DNA of 64,000 nucleotides from Sporosarcina ureae DSM 2281 (GTDB taxonomy: Bacteria; Bacillota; Bacilli; Bacillales_A; Planococcaceae): contig NZ_AUDQ01000008.1 of NCBI RefSeq assembly GCF_000425545.1, positions 62,001 through 126,000 on the forward strand, in the 5' to 3' direction. The notes below the pieces were generated by a model, which saw only the letters and a list, made by a program, of their open reading frames with translations, did not search any database and was not told the DNA's origin. The position numbers and the translations under genes were made by a program. This document shows positions 43,431-52,322 of the stretch, piece after piece (position 1 is the first letter of the stretch; each line of letters starts with the position of its first letter).

Positions 43431-44027
43431 TTATCCCACCTCCTTATGTGCAATTGCTGTTGTTCTAGGTACGCAAGCAATTTGTGAAGCTTGATCGATA
43501 AAAATTAAGTCGATTCCCATCGGAAATTCGTTCGTCCGCTGATTTCTAGCTTGCCATAACGTCACTGGAAACCCTGTTTGTAAGGACACTTCTGATTGAA
43601 TACCCGGACCTTTTAATACGATTTCACCATCATTTTCTAATACAGAACTTTCAATGAGCCAAGTGGAAGATTGCTGTGGATCAATAAGAGATCCGACTTT
43701 ACACTGTTCCAAAGCGTGTCGTATTTCTTGCTCTTTATCTTCGCGAAGGACTATGACAAAATCCGCTTCATGAATGGATGCATATTTAGCAGAAGTATAT
43801 TCCGATATCTTTTCTATTAGCTCCTGGTGTTCATCAGATACAATATGGAAAGTGACTTCTCCATCCAATAATGCCATTGCAGTTAAAAGTAAAGCTTCAC
43901 TGCAAGGAATAGAATAATCCATTCGGTTCACCGGTTCAGTAATGGATGAAATCGTGCCCGGCCGCGACATACTATGCAGTAATTTACGATAGACATATTG
44001 CAAATCATGTACTTGATCAATCGCCAT
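43431..44027 (-). CDS. phnH: C-P lyase core subunit PhnH
   Basis: 198 residues. Typical N-terminus with YVYRKLLHSMSRPGTISSI, then CSEALLLTAMALLDGEVTFHI, and a C-terminal GPGIQSEVSLQTGFPVTLWQARNQRTNEFPMGIDLIFID. Structural member of the PhnGHIJ complex with a fold related to pyridoxal-enzyme domains. The ATG at 44027 is preceded by AGGAGAGAG; an in-frame GTG at 44045 precedes that site. Confidence 0.93.
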   Translation of the reverse strand: MAIDQVHDLQYVYRKLLHSMSRPGTISSITEPVNRMDYSIPCSEALLLTAMALLDGEVTFHIVSDEHQELIEKISEYTSAKYASIHEADFVIVLREDKEQEIRHALEQCKVGSLIDPQQSSTWLIESSVLENDGEIVLKGPGIQSEVSLQTGFPVTLWQARNQRTNEFPMGIDLIFIDQASQIACVPRTTAIAHKEVG

Positions 44028-44063
44028 ATTCTCTCTCCTGTCCACTTTGTTTCTAGTAAGTAA

Positions 44064-44486
44064 TTATATTTCCATCGTTTCAAAATTAACTTTTGTACCG
44101 ATTAACTCTGCCTGTCGTCTTGTTTTCGCTTTCCTGATTTCATCCTCAGCAGCGATCAACTGGGGTTCCCATAGAAACGCTTCCGGCAAATCGGCTTTAT
44201 ACGCTGCATCGATGATCGCCAAATGCTTAGCGAGCTCTTCTTCCATTCCCGTGACGATGCCGATCCCGATACGATTGGCAATCTCTACCTTTGCTTCTGT
44301 AACTAGGACTTCACCCATATAAAACAAGGAATTCTTAGAGGTTTCACGCATTTTGATCATCGTCATTCCATATTGAGGTGCTGTAATTTCACGACACTCA
44401 TATACAGCCGTGATAGTTTCCGCAAATGTTTTAGCAAGATGACCATTATCTTGAATGAGAATTTCAGTTCTTCTTCTTCTTTTCAT
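44064..44486 (-). CDS. phnG: C-P lyase core subunit PhnG
   Basis: 140 residues, first gene of the C-P lyase operon. The pattern VTAPQ-like ITAPQYGMTMIKMRETSKNSLFYMGEVLVTEAKVEIANRIGIGIVTGMEEELAKHLAIIDAAY is characteristic of PhnG. It forms the PhnGHIJ core and takes part in phosphonate transfer to ribose. AAGGAGGG precedes the ATG. The 77-100 bp upstream hold the palindrome proposed as operator. Confidence 0.94.
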   Translation of the reverse strand: MKRRRRTEILIQDNGHLAKTFAETITAVYECREITAPQYGMTMIKMRETSKNSLFYMGEVLVTEAKVEIANRIGIGIVTGMEEELAKHLAIIDAAYKADLPEAFLWEPQLIAAEDEIRKAKTRRQAELIGTKVNFETMEI

Positions 44487-44560
44487 ATGTGCTCCCTCCT
44501 TTTCTATAAATTAATAGTAACTTGTCGCCAAGTTGGTGTGTTTTAAGATACGGTTAGTAT

Positions 44561-44581
44561 ATTGTAAACACTCTTTACAAT
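44561..44581 (-). promoter_or_regulatory. Perfect palindrome before phnG, candidate GntR operator
   Basis: ATTGTAAA (44561-44568) and TTTACAAT (44574-44581) are exact inverted arms around a 5-base spacer. On the minus strand the arm TTTACA can serve as a -35 box with TAAAAC 17 bases later. A second shorter inverted repeat, AACTTG/CAAGTT, is at 44519-44534. Confidence 0.65.
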
Positions 44582-44588
44582 TGGACAT

Positions 44589-44625
44589 AAAAAAACAAGC
44601 AAGGATGAGAGACCCTTGCTTGTTT
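44589..44625 (-). terminator. Terminator between the GntR regulator gene and phnG
   Basis: AACAAGCAAGG pairs with CCCTTGCTTGTT, followed by T residues on the minus strand. Its right arm touches the stop codon of the regulator gene, so phnG needs its own promoter. Confidence 0.85.
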
Positions 44626-45352
44626 ATGAATTCATCGTAATATCATATTTGAACTTATCACTGCGATATAGCACTTTAGTATATTCAAGCACCTTACCAG
44701 TTTTCTGGTCTACACAGTCGCTTTCAACCATAATGAGCGGGACCATACTTTTGCAAGATAACAACTGTTGCTCACCAGCAGTTGGAAATGTGATGCTTAG
44801 TAGAGATTTGCGACTGTTAAATTCTCCATAGCCAAGTTTCCGATAATAGGCAAACATCGATTGGATTTTGAAGCAATCTTTTTTAATGCGCGGTATGGTC
44901 GTTTCGCTAACAAAAGAATAATGAATAGCGATCGGCTCACCGTCAATCAAACGCAATCTTCCAATTTTGTAGATAGCGTCTGATTTCCTCGTTTCTAATA
45001 CGTGATACGTATGTTCATCGTAAGGAATTTGTTCACAATTTATCGTGCGCGTTTCTAACTCATACCCTAATGCCTTCATCTTTTCAGTAAAGCTCGTCCC
45101 TGCAGTTAGAGACAGCTGAATTTGTATCGCCTGCTCTTTTAGAAACCGTCCTTTGCCTTGTTTGGAATAAATAAAACCCCGTTCTTCCAACTTGGTTAAT
45201 GCATTTCTTGCAGTCATCCTCGGTACATTGTATTTTTTCGCCAGAATATTTTCAGAAGGTAATCTATGTCCATATGTGAAGGTCTTTGAAACAATTTGTT
45301 CCATTAGTTCATCAATAATCTCTGTTTCCTTTTCCGCCGAAATGATAGCCAT
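44624..45352 (-). CDS. GntR/HutC-family regulator, probably of the phn cluster (PhnF-like)
   Basis: 242 residues. N-terminal winged helix (LMEQIVSKTFTYGHRLPSENILAKKYNVPRMTARNALTKLEERGFIYSKQGKGRFL) and a C-terminal UTRA effector domain (ETRKSDAIYKIGRLRLIDGEPIAIHYSFV...VMVESDCVDQKTGKVLEYTKVLYRSDKFKYDI). It sits just upstream of phnG on the same strand, separated by a terminator. By position it should repress phn genes until a phosphonate or low phosphate signal is present; that is inferred. Confidence 0.88.
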   Translation of the reverse strand: MAIISAEKETEIIDELMEQIVSKTFTYGHRLPSENILAKKYNVPRMTARNALTKLEERGFIYSKQGKGRFLKEQAIQIQLSLTAGTSFTEKMKALGYELETRTINCEQIPYDEHTYHVLETRKSDAIYKIGRLRLIDGEPIAIHYSFVSETTIPRIKKDCFKIQSMFAYYRKLGYGEFNSRKSLLSITFPTAGEQQLLSCKSMVPLIMVESDCVDQKTGKVLEYTKVLYRSDKFKYDITMNS

Positions 45353-45573
45353 CTCCCTCTAAGAACTGTTATAGAAGACATATTTTCAATTATATTGTAC
45401 TATACTTCCTATTTTGAAAGACGAAAGACAGTGTTTAAGAATTCAACAGGTTGCATATTAACTAAACAGCTTGCCGTATGAACCACCTCTGCACGAAGCA
45501 AATATTTCACGTAAGCTTTTGATTATTTTATGATACGCGGATTATTAGGATAGTAACTCTTCATCACCCCTTA

Positions 45574-46470
45574 CTATTTGTATCCATCCGCATGAATAGT
45601 TTCCTTCTTGTGGTAATTGACAAAGCAGATACTGACAACGACAAGTAACAAGCCCACCCACAACGTATGCGTCATCGGCTCACCGACAAACACCGTACTG
45701 ATGAACACCGAAATAACAGGCACTAAAAAGGTAAAGACCGCCACCTTACTTGCCTCTCCCGCACGAATGAGCGAGTAATAAATGATATAGGCAACCGGAA
45801 TACCCATTGTTGCACCGAATCCAAGCCCAAATAGATACATAGGATGCCACTCTATCGCAGACCAGCTCTCTGTAACGGCACTGAGTACAAGCAGCACTAC
45901 ACCCCCTATAGTAAATTGCATTGCCACCATCCAATATGCATCGACTTCCTCACTTACTTTCTTCACATATGCAACGCCAATTGCCCAAAAGAATGCTGTC
46001 AGCACACCTAATATGACGCCGAGTATGGAAATCTGGGTAGTGAAATGTTCCACACTAACTACAGTTATTCCGATGAACCCAATCAACAGACCCGTTATTT
46101 TAGTTGCAGTCATACTTTCTCCCAGCCACATCCAAGCAAATAATCCGAGAAGGACCGGCTGGAAGTATACAAGTACAGAGAATAGCCCACCCGGCAAATA
46201 GTGTAGCCCAATCGTATGCAATCCAAAAAACAGAACGGTGTTGAACAAAGCTGAAATACAATATTTGCGCCAATGCTGACGCCATTGCAATCTGTCACGC
46301 AGTCTTATCATCAGTAATACAATGAAACAACCACCTAGCAACGCACGCATACCCGAAAATAATAGTGGCGGTGCATACACGATCGATAGTTTATAAATCG
46401 GCCAACTAATGCCCCAAATCATGACTAAAACTGCCAACGCGACGGTAGATTTTGTAAATAGCTTGTTCAC
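45574..46470 (-). CDS. EamA/DMT-family transporter
   Basis: 298-residue membrane protein with ten hydrophobic segments. First EamA repeat begins ALAVLVMIWGISWPIYKLSIVYAPPLLFSGMRALLGG; the second begins LGVILGVLTAFFWAIGVAYVKKV. Ends with a basic tail. Starts with GTG at 46470 behind GGATGGAGGA. Substrate unknown. About 220 bp lie between it and the phn regulator, containing no recognised gene. Confidence 0.88.
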   Translation of the reverse strand: MNKLFTKSTVALAVLVMIWGISWPIYKLSIVYAPPLLFSGMRALLGGCFIVLLMIRLRDRLQWRQHWRKYCISALFNTVLFFGLHTIGLHYLPGGLFSVLVYFQPVLLGLFAWMWLGESMTATKITGLLIGFIGITVVSVEHFTTQISILGVILGVLTAFFWAIGVAYVKKVSEEVDAYWMVAMQFTIGGVVLLVLSAVTESWSAIEWHPMYLFGLGFGATMGIPVAYIIYYSLIRAGEASKVAVFTFLVPVISVFISTVFVGEPMTHTLWVGLLLVVVSICFVNYHKKETIHADGYK

Positions 46471-46604
46471 TCCTCCATCCTTTCTAATTATATTGATCCT
46501 TTAAATCTAGTCTATTCTCACAATCTTTTTATTGACTTTAATTCAAGACAAAGGTTTTCTTTTTTGCAAAAGTTCCTTATGATTATTATTGGAGGCGATT
46601 TTAC

Positions 46605-47039
46605 GTGAAAAAATTATTTGCAATGATGATAACTGCTGCTATATTAGCGGCTTGTAGCAATGATGAACCGAAGGAACCGATCGAATCAACGGAACCAGTA
46701 GAAGATACAGCTCCGGTAGAACAAGCAAGTGACGAAGTAGAAAATGGTCTAAAAGCAGATACGGTAGAACATGAGTATGCTGCTTTTGCTGATGATCAAG
46801 TACCTGTCAATTCCAAAGTGAAGTTTCTTGGAACCGTGACAGCTGTTAATGAAGGAACTCTAACTGTGCAAAATAAAACAGATAAATCCTCGAATGAAAT
46901 CATTTACGTGAAAGATATCCGACTAGGGGAGCGTACCGATATTTTGGAAGACTTTGATGTATCCGTTTACGGTACGTATGAGGGGAAAGACGACGAGGAT
47001 GTGCCTGTTATTAAAGGGATTTTCATTGACGTAGACTGA
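46605..47039 (+). CDS. Small lipoprotein of unknown function
   Basis: 144 residues starting at GTG (46605) behind GGAGGCG. The signal peptide ends in LAAC, with Cys near 17. An acidic, Pro/Glu-rich linker (EPKEPIESTEPVEDTAPVEQASDEVEN) leads to an 80-residue beta-rich domain (SKVKFLGTVTAVNEGTLTVQNKTDKSSNEIIYVKDIRL...VSVYGTYEG) that looks like an OB-type barrel. No named family. Confidence 0.75.
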   Translation: MKKLFAMMITAAILAACSNDEPKEPIESTEPVEDTAPVEQASDEVENGLKADTVEHEYAAFADDQVPVNSKVKFLGTVTAVNEGTLTVQNKTDKSSNEIIYVKDIRLGERTDILEDFDVSVYGTYEGKDDEDVPVIKGIFIDVD

Positions 47040-47184
47040 AAATCTAAAGGAACAACCATAACTAGTTAATTTATATGTTTTGATCGAAGGACCAACAGGT
47101 ATAGTGCATTTACAGTAGAAACTTCATGGGAAGCACAGAAGCGGCATACTACAGTATGTCGCTATTTCGGAAAGAGGGGATTAT

Positions 47185-48027
47185 ATGCAACGAACACTAC
47201 TTGATTATGCCGCTTTAATCTTAGGGTCATTCATGTTCGCAATTGGGATTAACTACTTCGCGATTCCAAATATGCTATCTGAAGGCGGCGTCATCGGGAT
47301 TACCATCATTACATACTATTTATTCGAATGGTCACCTGGACTTGTCAGTTTTGTAATCAACTTAGCACTCGTTGCGATCGGGTATAGGTTCTTCAGTAAA
47401 CGAACGATTATTTATACTGTCATCACCATCATATTCTCATCCATTTTCCTTGAGTTAACGAAGAATTGGGGAGAACAGTTAGGCAGCGATACATTGCTTG
47501 CCGCGTTATTTGCCGGTTTATTTGTTGGTGGGGGTCTCGGAATGATCTTTCGTGTTGGCGGCACTTCCGGCGGCGCGACTACTATTGCTCGGATGCTTCA
47601 GCAATGGCTTGGCTGGAGTGTTGGGAAAGCGGTGCTAGTTATTGATATTTCCGTCATTTTATTGTCAGCCTTTGTTATCGGTAAAGAAAAAGCAATGTTT
47701 ACGCTCGTTGCTGTGTATGTGGGTGCAAAAGTGATTGACAAAATAGTAGACGGCGCAGATGATAGAAAAGCCGTGATGATCATTTCGAAACACCAAGAAG
47801 ATATTCGACATGAATTACTCACGACAATGGGCAGAGGCGTAACGATTCTTGACGGTCGCGGCGGCTATACGCTCGAGAAGCAAGCGATTTTATATATTAT
47901 TATCAACCAGACAGAAATCGTTCAGTTGCGACGTATTTTAGAGCGGGTAGACGAAGATGCATACGTTACCATCAATAATGTACAAGAAATTTTCAAGCGC
48001 GGATTTAAGGAACAACGACCAAAATAA
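47185..48027 (+). CDS. YitT family membrane protein
   Basis: 280 residues: five or six membrane segments (LGSFMFAIGINYFAIPNMLSEGGVIGITIITYYLF, GLGMIFRVGGTSGGATTIARMLQ) and a cytoplasmic DUF2179 domain (AVMIISKHQEDIRHELLTTMGRGVTILDGRGGYTLEKQAILYIIINQTEIVQLRRIL). Function unknown. AGAGGGG precedes the ATG. A near-perfect palindrome, GCGGCATACT and AGTATGTCGC at 47141-47162, lies just before the ribosome binding site. Confidence 0.92.
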   Translation: MQRTLLDYAALILGSFMFAIGINYFAIPNMLSEGGVIGITIITYYLFEWSPGLVSFVINLALVAIGYRFFSKRTIIYTVITIIFSSIFLELTKNWGEQLGSDTLLAALFAGLFVGGGLGMIFRVGGTSGGATTIARMLQQWLGWSVGKAVLVIDISVILLSAFVIGKEKAMFTLVAVYVGAKVIDKIVDGADDRKAVMIISKHQEDIRHELLTTMGRGVTILDGRGGYTLEKQAILYIIINQTEIVQLRRILERVDEDAYVTINNVQEIFKRGFKEQRPK

Positions 48028-48408
48028 AATTTGTTTCCTAACAGTTCATTTCCATACTATCATGAACTCTCTCCCATACCATTACAGGTAAAGGAGAGAG
48101 TTATCCTACTTATTTTTCATGCTTAAATCAGTGGCGGCGGCATGCAATTTGCTACCGAGAAGCCGCCAGGAAAGAATATAGTGGATGCTTTGTCACTAGT
48201 ACACTTCCCTACCCAATACTTGGCTATCTTTATCTCCTGTTTCCACACTATTCAACCTCCTTGCAATAGTCACAACTATCTTCCAATTTAATTATTTCAA
48301 TAAAGCGTTTCACTCAACCGAGTTCTTCTATATACTTGATAATATCTGAAAAATTCATACCTTTTCGTGATGGATTGAATAGTATTTTTCAAGTGGGAGG
48401 AGATTATC
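48028..48408. other. Intergenic region with two hairpins
   Basis: AACTCTCTCC (48065-48074) pairs with GGAGAGAGTT (48093-48102) and may end the yitT transcript, though its T tract is poor. At about 48129-48165 a GC-rich stem (GGCGGC...GCCGCC) followed by AGGAAAG vaguely recalls the composite repeat family and may be a relic. No gene is recognised. Confidence 0.5.
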
Positions 48409-49941
48409 ATGGATAAACAGAAAAAAGGATTTTTCCAGAAGTTTTTGGATATGATTGAGAAAACCGGTAACCGATTGCCACATCCGGTTACATTATTTGC
48501 TGTTTTGGCTTTATTGGTAATCGTCATCTCGGCAGTAGTCTCTTACTTCGGGGTTAGTGCAGAACATCCGGGTAAAGAAGGCGAAATGATTGAAGTAAAT
48601 AATTTACTGAGTAGTGAAGGTATTCATTACATCATTACGAATATGACCGATAACTTTATCGGTTTCGCTCCGCTTGGTGTCGTGCTGATCACGATGCTTG
48701 GTATTGGTGTCGCAGAAGGTTCAGGATTGATCAGTGCTTTACTTCGCGGCTTTGTAATGTCTGTTCCAAAACGAATGATCACGCTTGGATTAGTATTTGC
48801 AGGCGTTATGTCGAGTGTAGCTTCTGACGCAGGCTACGTTGTCTTGCCGCCACTTGGTGCGGTATTGTTCGCAGCACTTGGAAGACACCCTCTTGCGGGT
48901 CTAGCAGCTGCTTTTGCCGGGGTCTCCGGTGGGTTCAGTGCAAACTTGCTACTTTCGGGTACTGATGCATTACTCGGCGAATTGACGATCATGTCCGCAG
49001 CGATCATCAATCCCGAATATGCAGAAGGTATGAATATTGCCATGAACTACTACTTCATCGCATTTTCTGTTATCGTTCTGACATTCGTTGGTGCGTGGGT
49101 CACAGAAAAAATCGTAGAACCTCGTCTTGGCGAATATAACGGTGAATTCCGCGAGAAAGTTGAAAAGCTAACTCGTCTTGAAAAGAAAGGCTTGATTTTG
49201 GCAGGTGTTTCTGTCGTTATTGCAGGAGCATTGGTTGCGCTTCTTGTTATATTCCCAGGTGCTCCGTTGCGTGGAGATGAAGCAGATATGCCGATTATCA
49301 AATCACCATTCATGAAATCGCTCGTGCCGATCATTGCATTTATGTTCTTTGTGCCAGGTCTTGTCTACGGTAGAGTAACGAAATTGATTCGTAATGACAA
49401 AGACGTAGCCGCCATGATGTCGACGACGATGTCTGCAATGGGGATGTTTATCGTCCTTTCATTCACAGCAAGTCAGTTCGTCGCATTCTTCTCTGAGTCA
49501 AATATGGGCTTAGTGTTAGGTGTTTATGGTGCAAACTTCCTTGACAGTATTAGTTTAACAGGGATTCCTTTGTTACTGATGTTCATTGTCATTGCGGCGT
49601 TCATTAACTTGTTCATCGGTAGTGCATCAGCGAAGTGGGCCATGATGGCACCGGTTTTCGTACCGATTATGATGCAACTTGGCTATTCTCCTGAACTGAC
49701 ACAAATGGCGTATCGCGTGGCGGATTCTTCAACTAATATCATTTCACCGCTCATGACTTATTTTGCGATCATCATTGCCTTTGCGCAGAAGTACGATAAG
49801 AAGATGGGAATCGGGACGCTCGTTTCCGTTATGTTCCCATACTCCATGTTCTTCTTGCTGTTCTGGAGCGTAACGTTAATTATCTGGATGTTGCTAGGTA
49901 TCGACCTCGGACCTGGCTCCCCTATTTATTACTTGAAATAA
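48409..49941 (+). CDS. AbgT-family transporter
   Basis: 510-residue membrane protein of the AbgT family (p-aminobenzoyl-glutamate uptake or sulfonamide-type efflux). Landmarks: IEKTGNRLPHPVTLFAVLALLVIVISAVVSYFG at the start, the GVSGGFSANLLLSGTDALLGELT repeat region and MAYRVADSSTNIISPLMTYFAIIIAFAQKYDKKMGIGTLVSVMFPYS near the end. GGGAGGAG precedes the ATG. Stands alone between terminators. Confidence 0.92.
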   Translation: MDKQKKGFFQKFLDMIEKTGNRLPHPVTLFAVLALLVIVISAVVSYFGVSAEHPGKEGEMIEVNNLLSSEGIHYIITNMTDNFIGFAPLGVVLITMLGIGVAEGSGLISALLRGFVMSVPKRMITLGLVFAGVMSSVASDAGYVVLPPLGAVLFAALGRHPLAGLAAAFAGVSGGFSANLLLSGTDALLGELTIMSAAIINPEYAEGMNIAMNYYFIAFSVIVLTFVGAWVTEKIVEPRLGEYNGEFREKVEKLTRLEKKGLILAGVSVVIAGALVALLVIFPGAPLRGDEADMPIIKSPFMKSLVPIIAFMFFVPGLVYGRVTKLIRNDKDVAAMMSTTMSAMGMFIVLSFTASQFVAFFSESNMGLVLGVYGANFLDSISLTGIPLLLMFIVIAAFINLFIGSASAKWAMMAPVFVPIMMQLGYSPELTQMAYRVADSSTNIISPLMTYFAIIIAFAQKYDKKMGIGTLVSVMFPYSMFFLLFWSVTLIIWMLLGIDLGPGSPIYYLK

Positions 49942-49951
49942 GATGACCCAT

Positions 49952-49989
49952 ACCCCGTAAGTGCATTCATTGCTCTTACGGGGTTTTTT
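49952..49989 (+). terminator. Terminator after the AbgT gene
   Basis: ACCCCGTAAG (49952-49961) pairs with CTTACGGGGT (49975-49984), followed by T residues. Confidence 0.9.
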
Positions 49990-50058
49990 ATGATAGTATA
50001 GTAGTTGATAATGGTTTTCATTTAGAATGATTCTATCTATCAAAAGGAGTTTTTAATT

Positions 50059-50628
50059 ATGAATTATGAAGGAAAGAATGCTGTAGAGAAATCGATCATG
50101 GGCAGACGCTCCATCAAGAAATTTAAAAAAGACCCGGTCGATATAGATGAACTAATAGAATTACTCAACGTCGCAAAATGGGCACCGAATCATAAATTGA
50201 CCGAGCCGTGGCGCTTTCAGTTATATGTTGATGAAGGCAAAGAAAGATTTATAGAGGCGTTTTTAACGTCCCAAGAAAGAGATGGCAATATACCTGATAA
50301 AGCACAGAATAAAGCAGCATATTTCCGCGACATTCCTCTACATTTAGTCGTCATCATGCCGGAGGACTCACGTAAAAAACGTTGGGATGAAGATTACGCT
50401 GCAATTTCTGCGATGATCCAGAACTTTCAGCTGGCTGCATGGGAACGCGGTATCGGCATGATCTGGCGCACGAATGACTGGACACATGACCCGATATTTA
50501 AAGATGCGATCGGTGTGAAATCAGATGAAAAGATTGTCGGAACACTAATGATCGGCTATCCGAAACATGTACCTAAGCCTGAGGAACGTAAGGATATTCG
50601 AAACGTACTGACTGTTATCGATGAATGA
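50059..50628 (+). CDS. Nitroreductase-family protein
   Basis: 189-residue FMN-dependent oxidoreductase. N-terminal GRRSIKKFKKDPVD (flavin phosphate contact), AKWAPNHKLTEPWRF, and the C-terminal ERGIGMIWRTNDWTHDPIF and GTLMIGYPKHVPKPEER are typical of the NfnB/YdjA-like branch. Likely reduces nitro or quinone groups using NAD(P)H. AAAAGGAG precedes the ATG. It is convergent with the nitronate monooxygenase gene, so both nearby enzymes deal with nitro-type or flavin chemistry, but they do not share an operon. Confidence 0.88.
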   Translation: MNYEGKNAVEKSIMGRRSIKKFKKDPVDIDELIELLNVAKWAPNHKLTEPWRFQLYVDEGKERFIEAFLTSQERDGNIPDKAQNKAAYFRDIPLHLVVIMPEDSRKKRWDEDYAAISAMIQNFQLAAWERGIGMIWRTNDWTHDPIFKDAIGVKSDEKIVGTLMIGYPKHVPKPEERKDIRNVLTVIDE

Positions 50629-50672
50629 ACTACTATAACGTTTATATGTAAATTCATGTTATGGCTTTAAAT

Positions 50673-50706
50673 ATAAAACGCTTGCCCTCAAAATTGAGAG
50701 CAAGCT
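50673..50706 (-). terminator. Terminator of the nitronate monooxygenase gene
   Basis: On the minus strand GCTTGCTCTC pairs with GAGGGCAAGC over a short loop, followed by T-rich sequence. Confidence 0.7.
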
Positions 50707-50730
50707 AATTTTATATTAATCAGTATTCGT

Positions 50731-51678
50731 TCACAGCAAATCTGCAGTGCGCTTGCACGCTTCCTTCGCTTCTTCCATCATACGCTCAATAAGCTCTTGA
50801 ACGGTTGGAACATCGTCTATTAATCCAGCCACCTGACCGCTATTGATATATCCGTTCTGCATGTCTCCTTCAATAGCACCTAACTTATGCTGTTCTTCAG
50901 TTGTTGCTTTATTAAACTCTTCTAGCGTCATTCCTTCTTTTTCACGCTTTTCTAAAGTTGCTACATAATCGTTTGTTAATACTCTCCTTACTCGCCCCAC
51001 TTTACGGCCAATAATTCTCGTTTCTACGTCTGATGCGTCTACTAGACGTTGCTTATAGCGTTCGTGTGCCTGCATTTCCTGAGTAGCTATAAAGCGCGTG
51101 CCCATCTGAACACCTTCAGCACCTAAAACAAGCGCTGCAGCCAAACCTTTTCCATCGCCTACTCCCCCTGCTGCTACGACCGGAATCTGAACATTTGCAG
51201 TGATTTGTGGGATCAATGTCATGGTAGTTAATTCAAGCGGTGAGTTAATTCCAGCAGCTTCAAACCCTTCTGCCACTACTATATCTGCTCCAGCCTCTTC
51301 CGCTTTCACAGCATGTTTAACAGATGCTATGATCGCTATAACCTTGATTCCATGATCGTGTAAACGTTGAATATATGGTGACGGATTTCCTGCTGATAGT
51401 GATATAACCGGTACCTGGTGTTTAATAACTAATTCTATAAACTCTTCGACGTAAGGAGTTACATTAATCGCAATATTTACCGCAAAAGGACGCGAAGTTA
51501 TAGACTTCAAATCAGTAATTTTACGATCAACCTCTGCTATAGTGGAGGTTCCACAACCAATTGTGCCTAAGCCACCAGCTTCTGAAATAGCCGCTGCCAA
51601 TTTAGGGCTACTAATATCGCCCATCCCTCCTTGAATGATTGGATATTGGATAGATAATACATTACATAACGAATTCAT
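50731..51678 (-). CDS. Nitronate monooxygenase (2-nitropropane dioxygenase family)
   Basis: 315-residue FMN-dependent TIM barrel. Motifs: YPIIQGGMGDISSPKLAAAISEAGGLGTIG, VVAEGFEAAGINSP (compare EGxEAGGH in classical members), PVVAAGGVGDGKGLAAALVLGAEGVQMGTRF. Oxidises alkyl nitronates, or may be a FabK-like enoyl reductase; the former is more usual for this pattern. The ATG at 51678 has GGGAG upstream. Divergent from paaY, with only about 60 bp for both promoters, so it may respond to the same regulator. Confidence 0.85.
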   Translation of the reverse strand: MNSLCNVLSIQYPIIQGGMGDISSPKLAAAISEAGGLGTIGCGTSTIAEVDRKITDLKSITSRPFAVNIAINVTPYVEEFIELVIKHQVPVISLSAGNPSPYIQRLHDHGIKVIAIIASVKHAVKAEEAGADIVVAEGFEAAGINSPLELTTMTLIPQITANVQIPVVAAGGVGDGKGLAAALVLGAEGVQMGTRFIATQEMQAHERYKQRLVDASDVETRIIGRKVGRVRRVLTNDYVATLEKREKEGMTLEEFNKATTEEQHKLGAIEGDMQNGYINSGQVAGLIDDVPTVQELIERMMEEAKEACKRTADLL

Positions 51679-51741
51679 ACAATACACTCCCTTTTATGTT
51701 ATACTTTATCATATATTTCATTATTTTGAAGGAGGAAACTC

Positions 51742-52269
51742 ATGATTATACCTTATAATAAGAAAAGTCCGGTAATTGATGCATCCGCTTTCATTGCCCC
51801 AGGTGCTTATCTGATTGGCGATGTGACAGTTGGTGAAGAATCTACAATATGGTTCAACTCTGTACTACGCGCAGACGAGGGTGCGATTGTAATTGGCAAG
51901 CGCTGTAGTATACAAGATAATTCTACAATCCATCTATATGAAGATGCACCTGTTGAAATTGAAGATGAAGTGACCGTCGGACATAATGTGGTATTGCATG
52001 GTTGCAAAATCCAAAAACGTTCTATTATTGGCATGGGTTCAACTATTCTCGATCACGCCGACATTGGAGAAGAGTGTATTATTGGTGCGAACACTTTAAT
52101 TCCTTCTGGAAAGGTTATTCCGCCACGTTCATTAGTGATCGGTTCTCCTGGAAAAGTTGTCCGACAATTGAATGACCAAGATCTGGAAATGATTCAGCTG
52201 TCTATTGATACGTATGTTCAAAAAGGAAAAGACTTCAACCTTATTTTACAAAATGAACTGAGTGTTTAA
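51742..52269 (+). CDS. paaY: PaaY-like gamma-carbonic anhydrase-family thioesterase
   Basis: 175-residue left-handed beta-helix protein with hexapeptide repeats (FIAPGAYLIGDVTVGEESTIWFNSVLRADEGAIVIGKRCSIQDNSTIH). Metal-binding His are in GHNVVLHGC. In phenylacetate clusters such proteins act as thioesterases that clear dead-end CoA esters; outside them they are called gamma-carbonic anhydrase-like. The name is given from its place next to paaX. GAAGGAGG precedes the ATG. A TG-T-TATACT extended -10 box lies at 51699-51707. Convergent with the paa operon. Confidence 0.8.
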   Translation: MIIPYNKKSPVIDASAFIAPGAYLIGDVTVGEESTIWFNSVLRADEGAIVIGKRCSIQDNSTIHLYEDAPVEIEDEVTVGHNVVLHGCKIQKRSIIGMGSTILDHADIGEECIIGANTLIPSGKVIPPRSLVIGSPGKVVRQLNDQDLEMIQLSIDTYVQKGKDFNLILQNELSV

Positions 52270-52287
52270 TAAATTGTGCATCAGAAA

Positions 52288-52319
52288 TGCCGTGAGCGTA
52301 AATATGCTCACGGCTTTTT
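52288..52319 (+). terminator. Terminator after paaY
   Basis: GCCGTGAGC (52289-52297) pairs with GCTCACGGC (52306-52314) with an 8-nt loop, followed by five T. Confidence 0.88.
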
Positions 52320-52322
52320 CCG

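Noticed and set aside
1930..46470. Four separate DMT-type exporters in one window as a sign of a special export locus
   Set aside because: They are scattered, unlinked by operon, and DMT paralogues are common in Bacillales.
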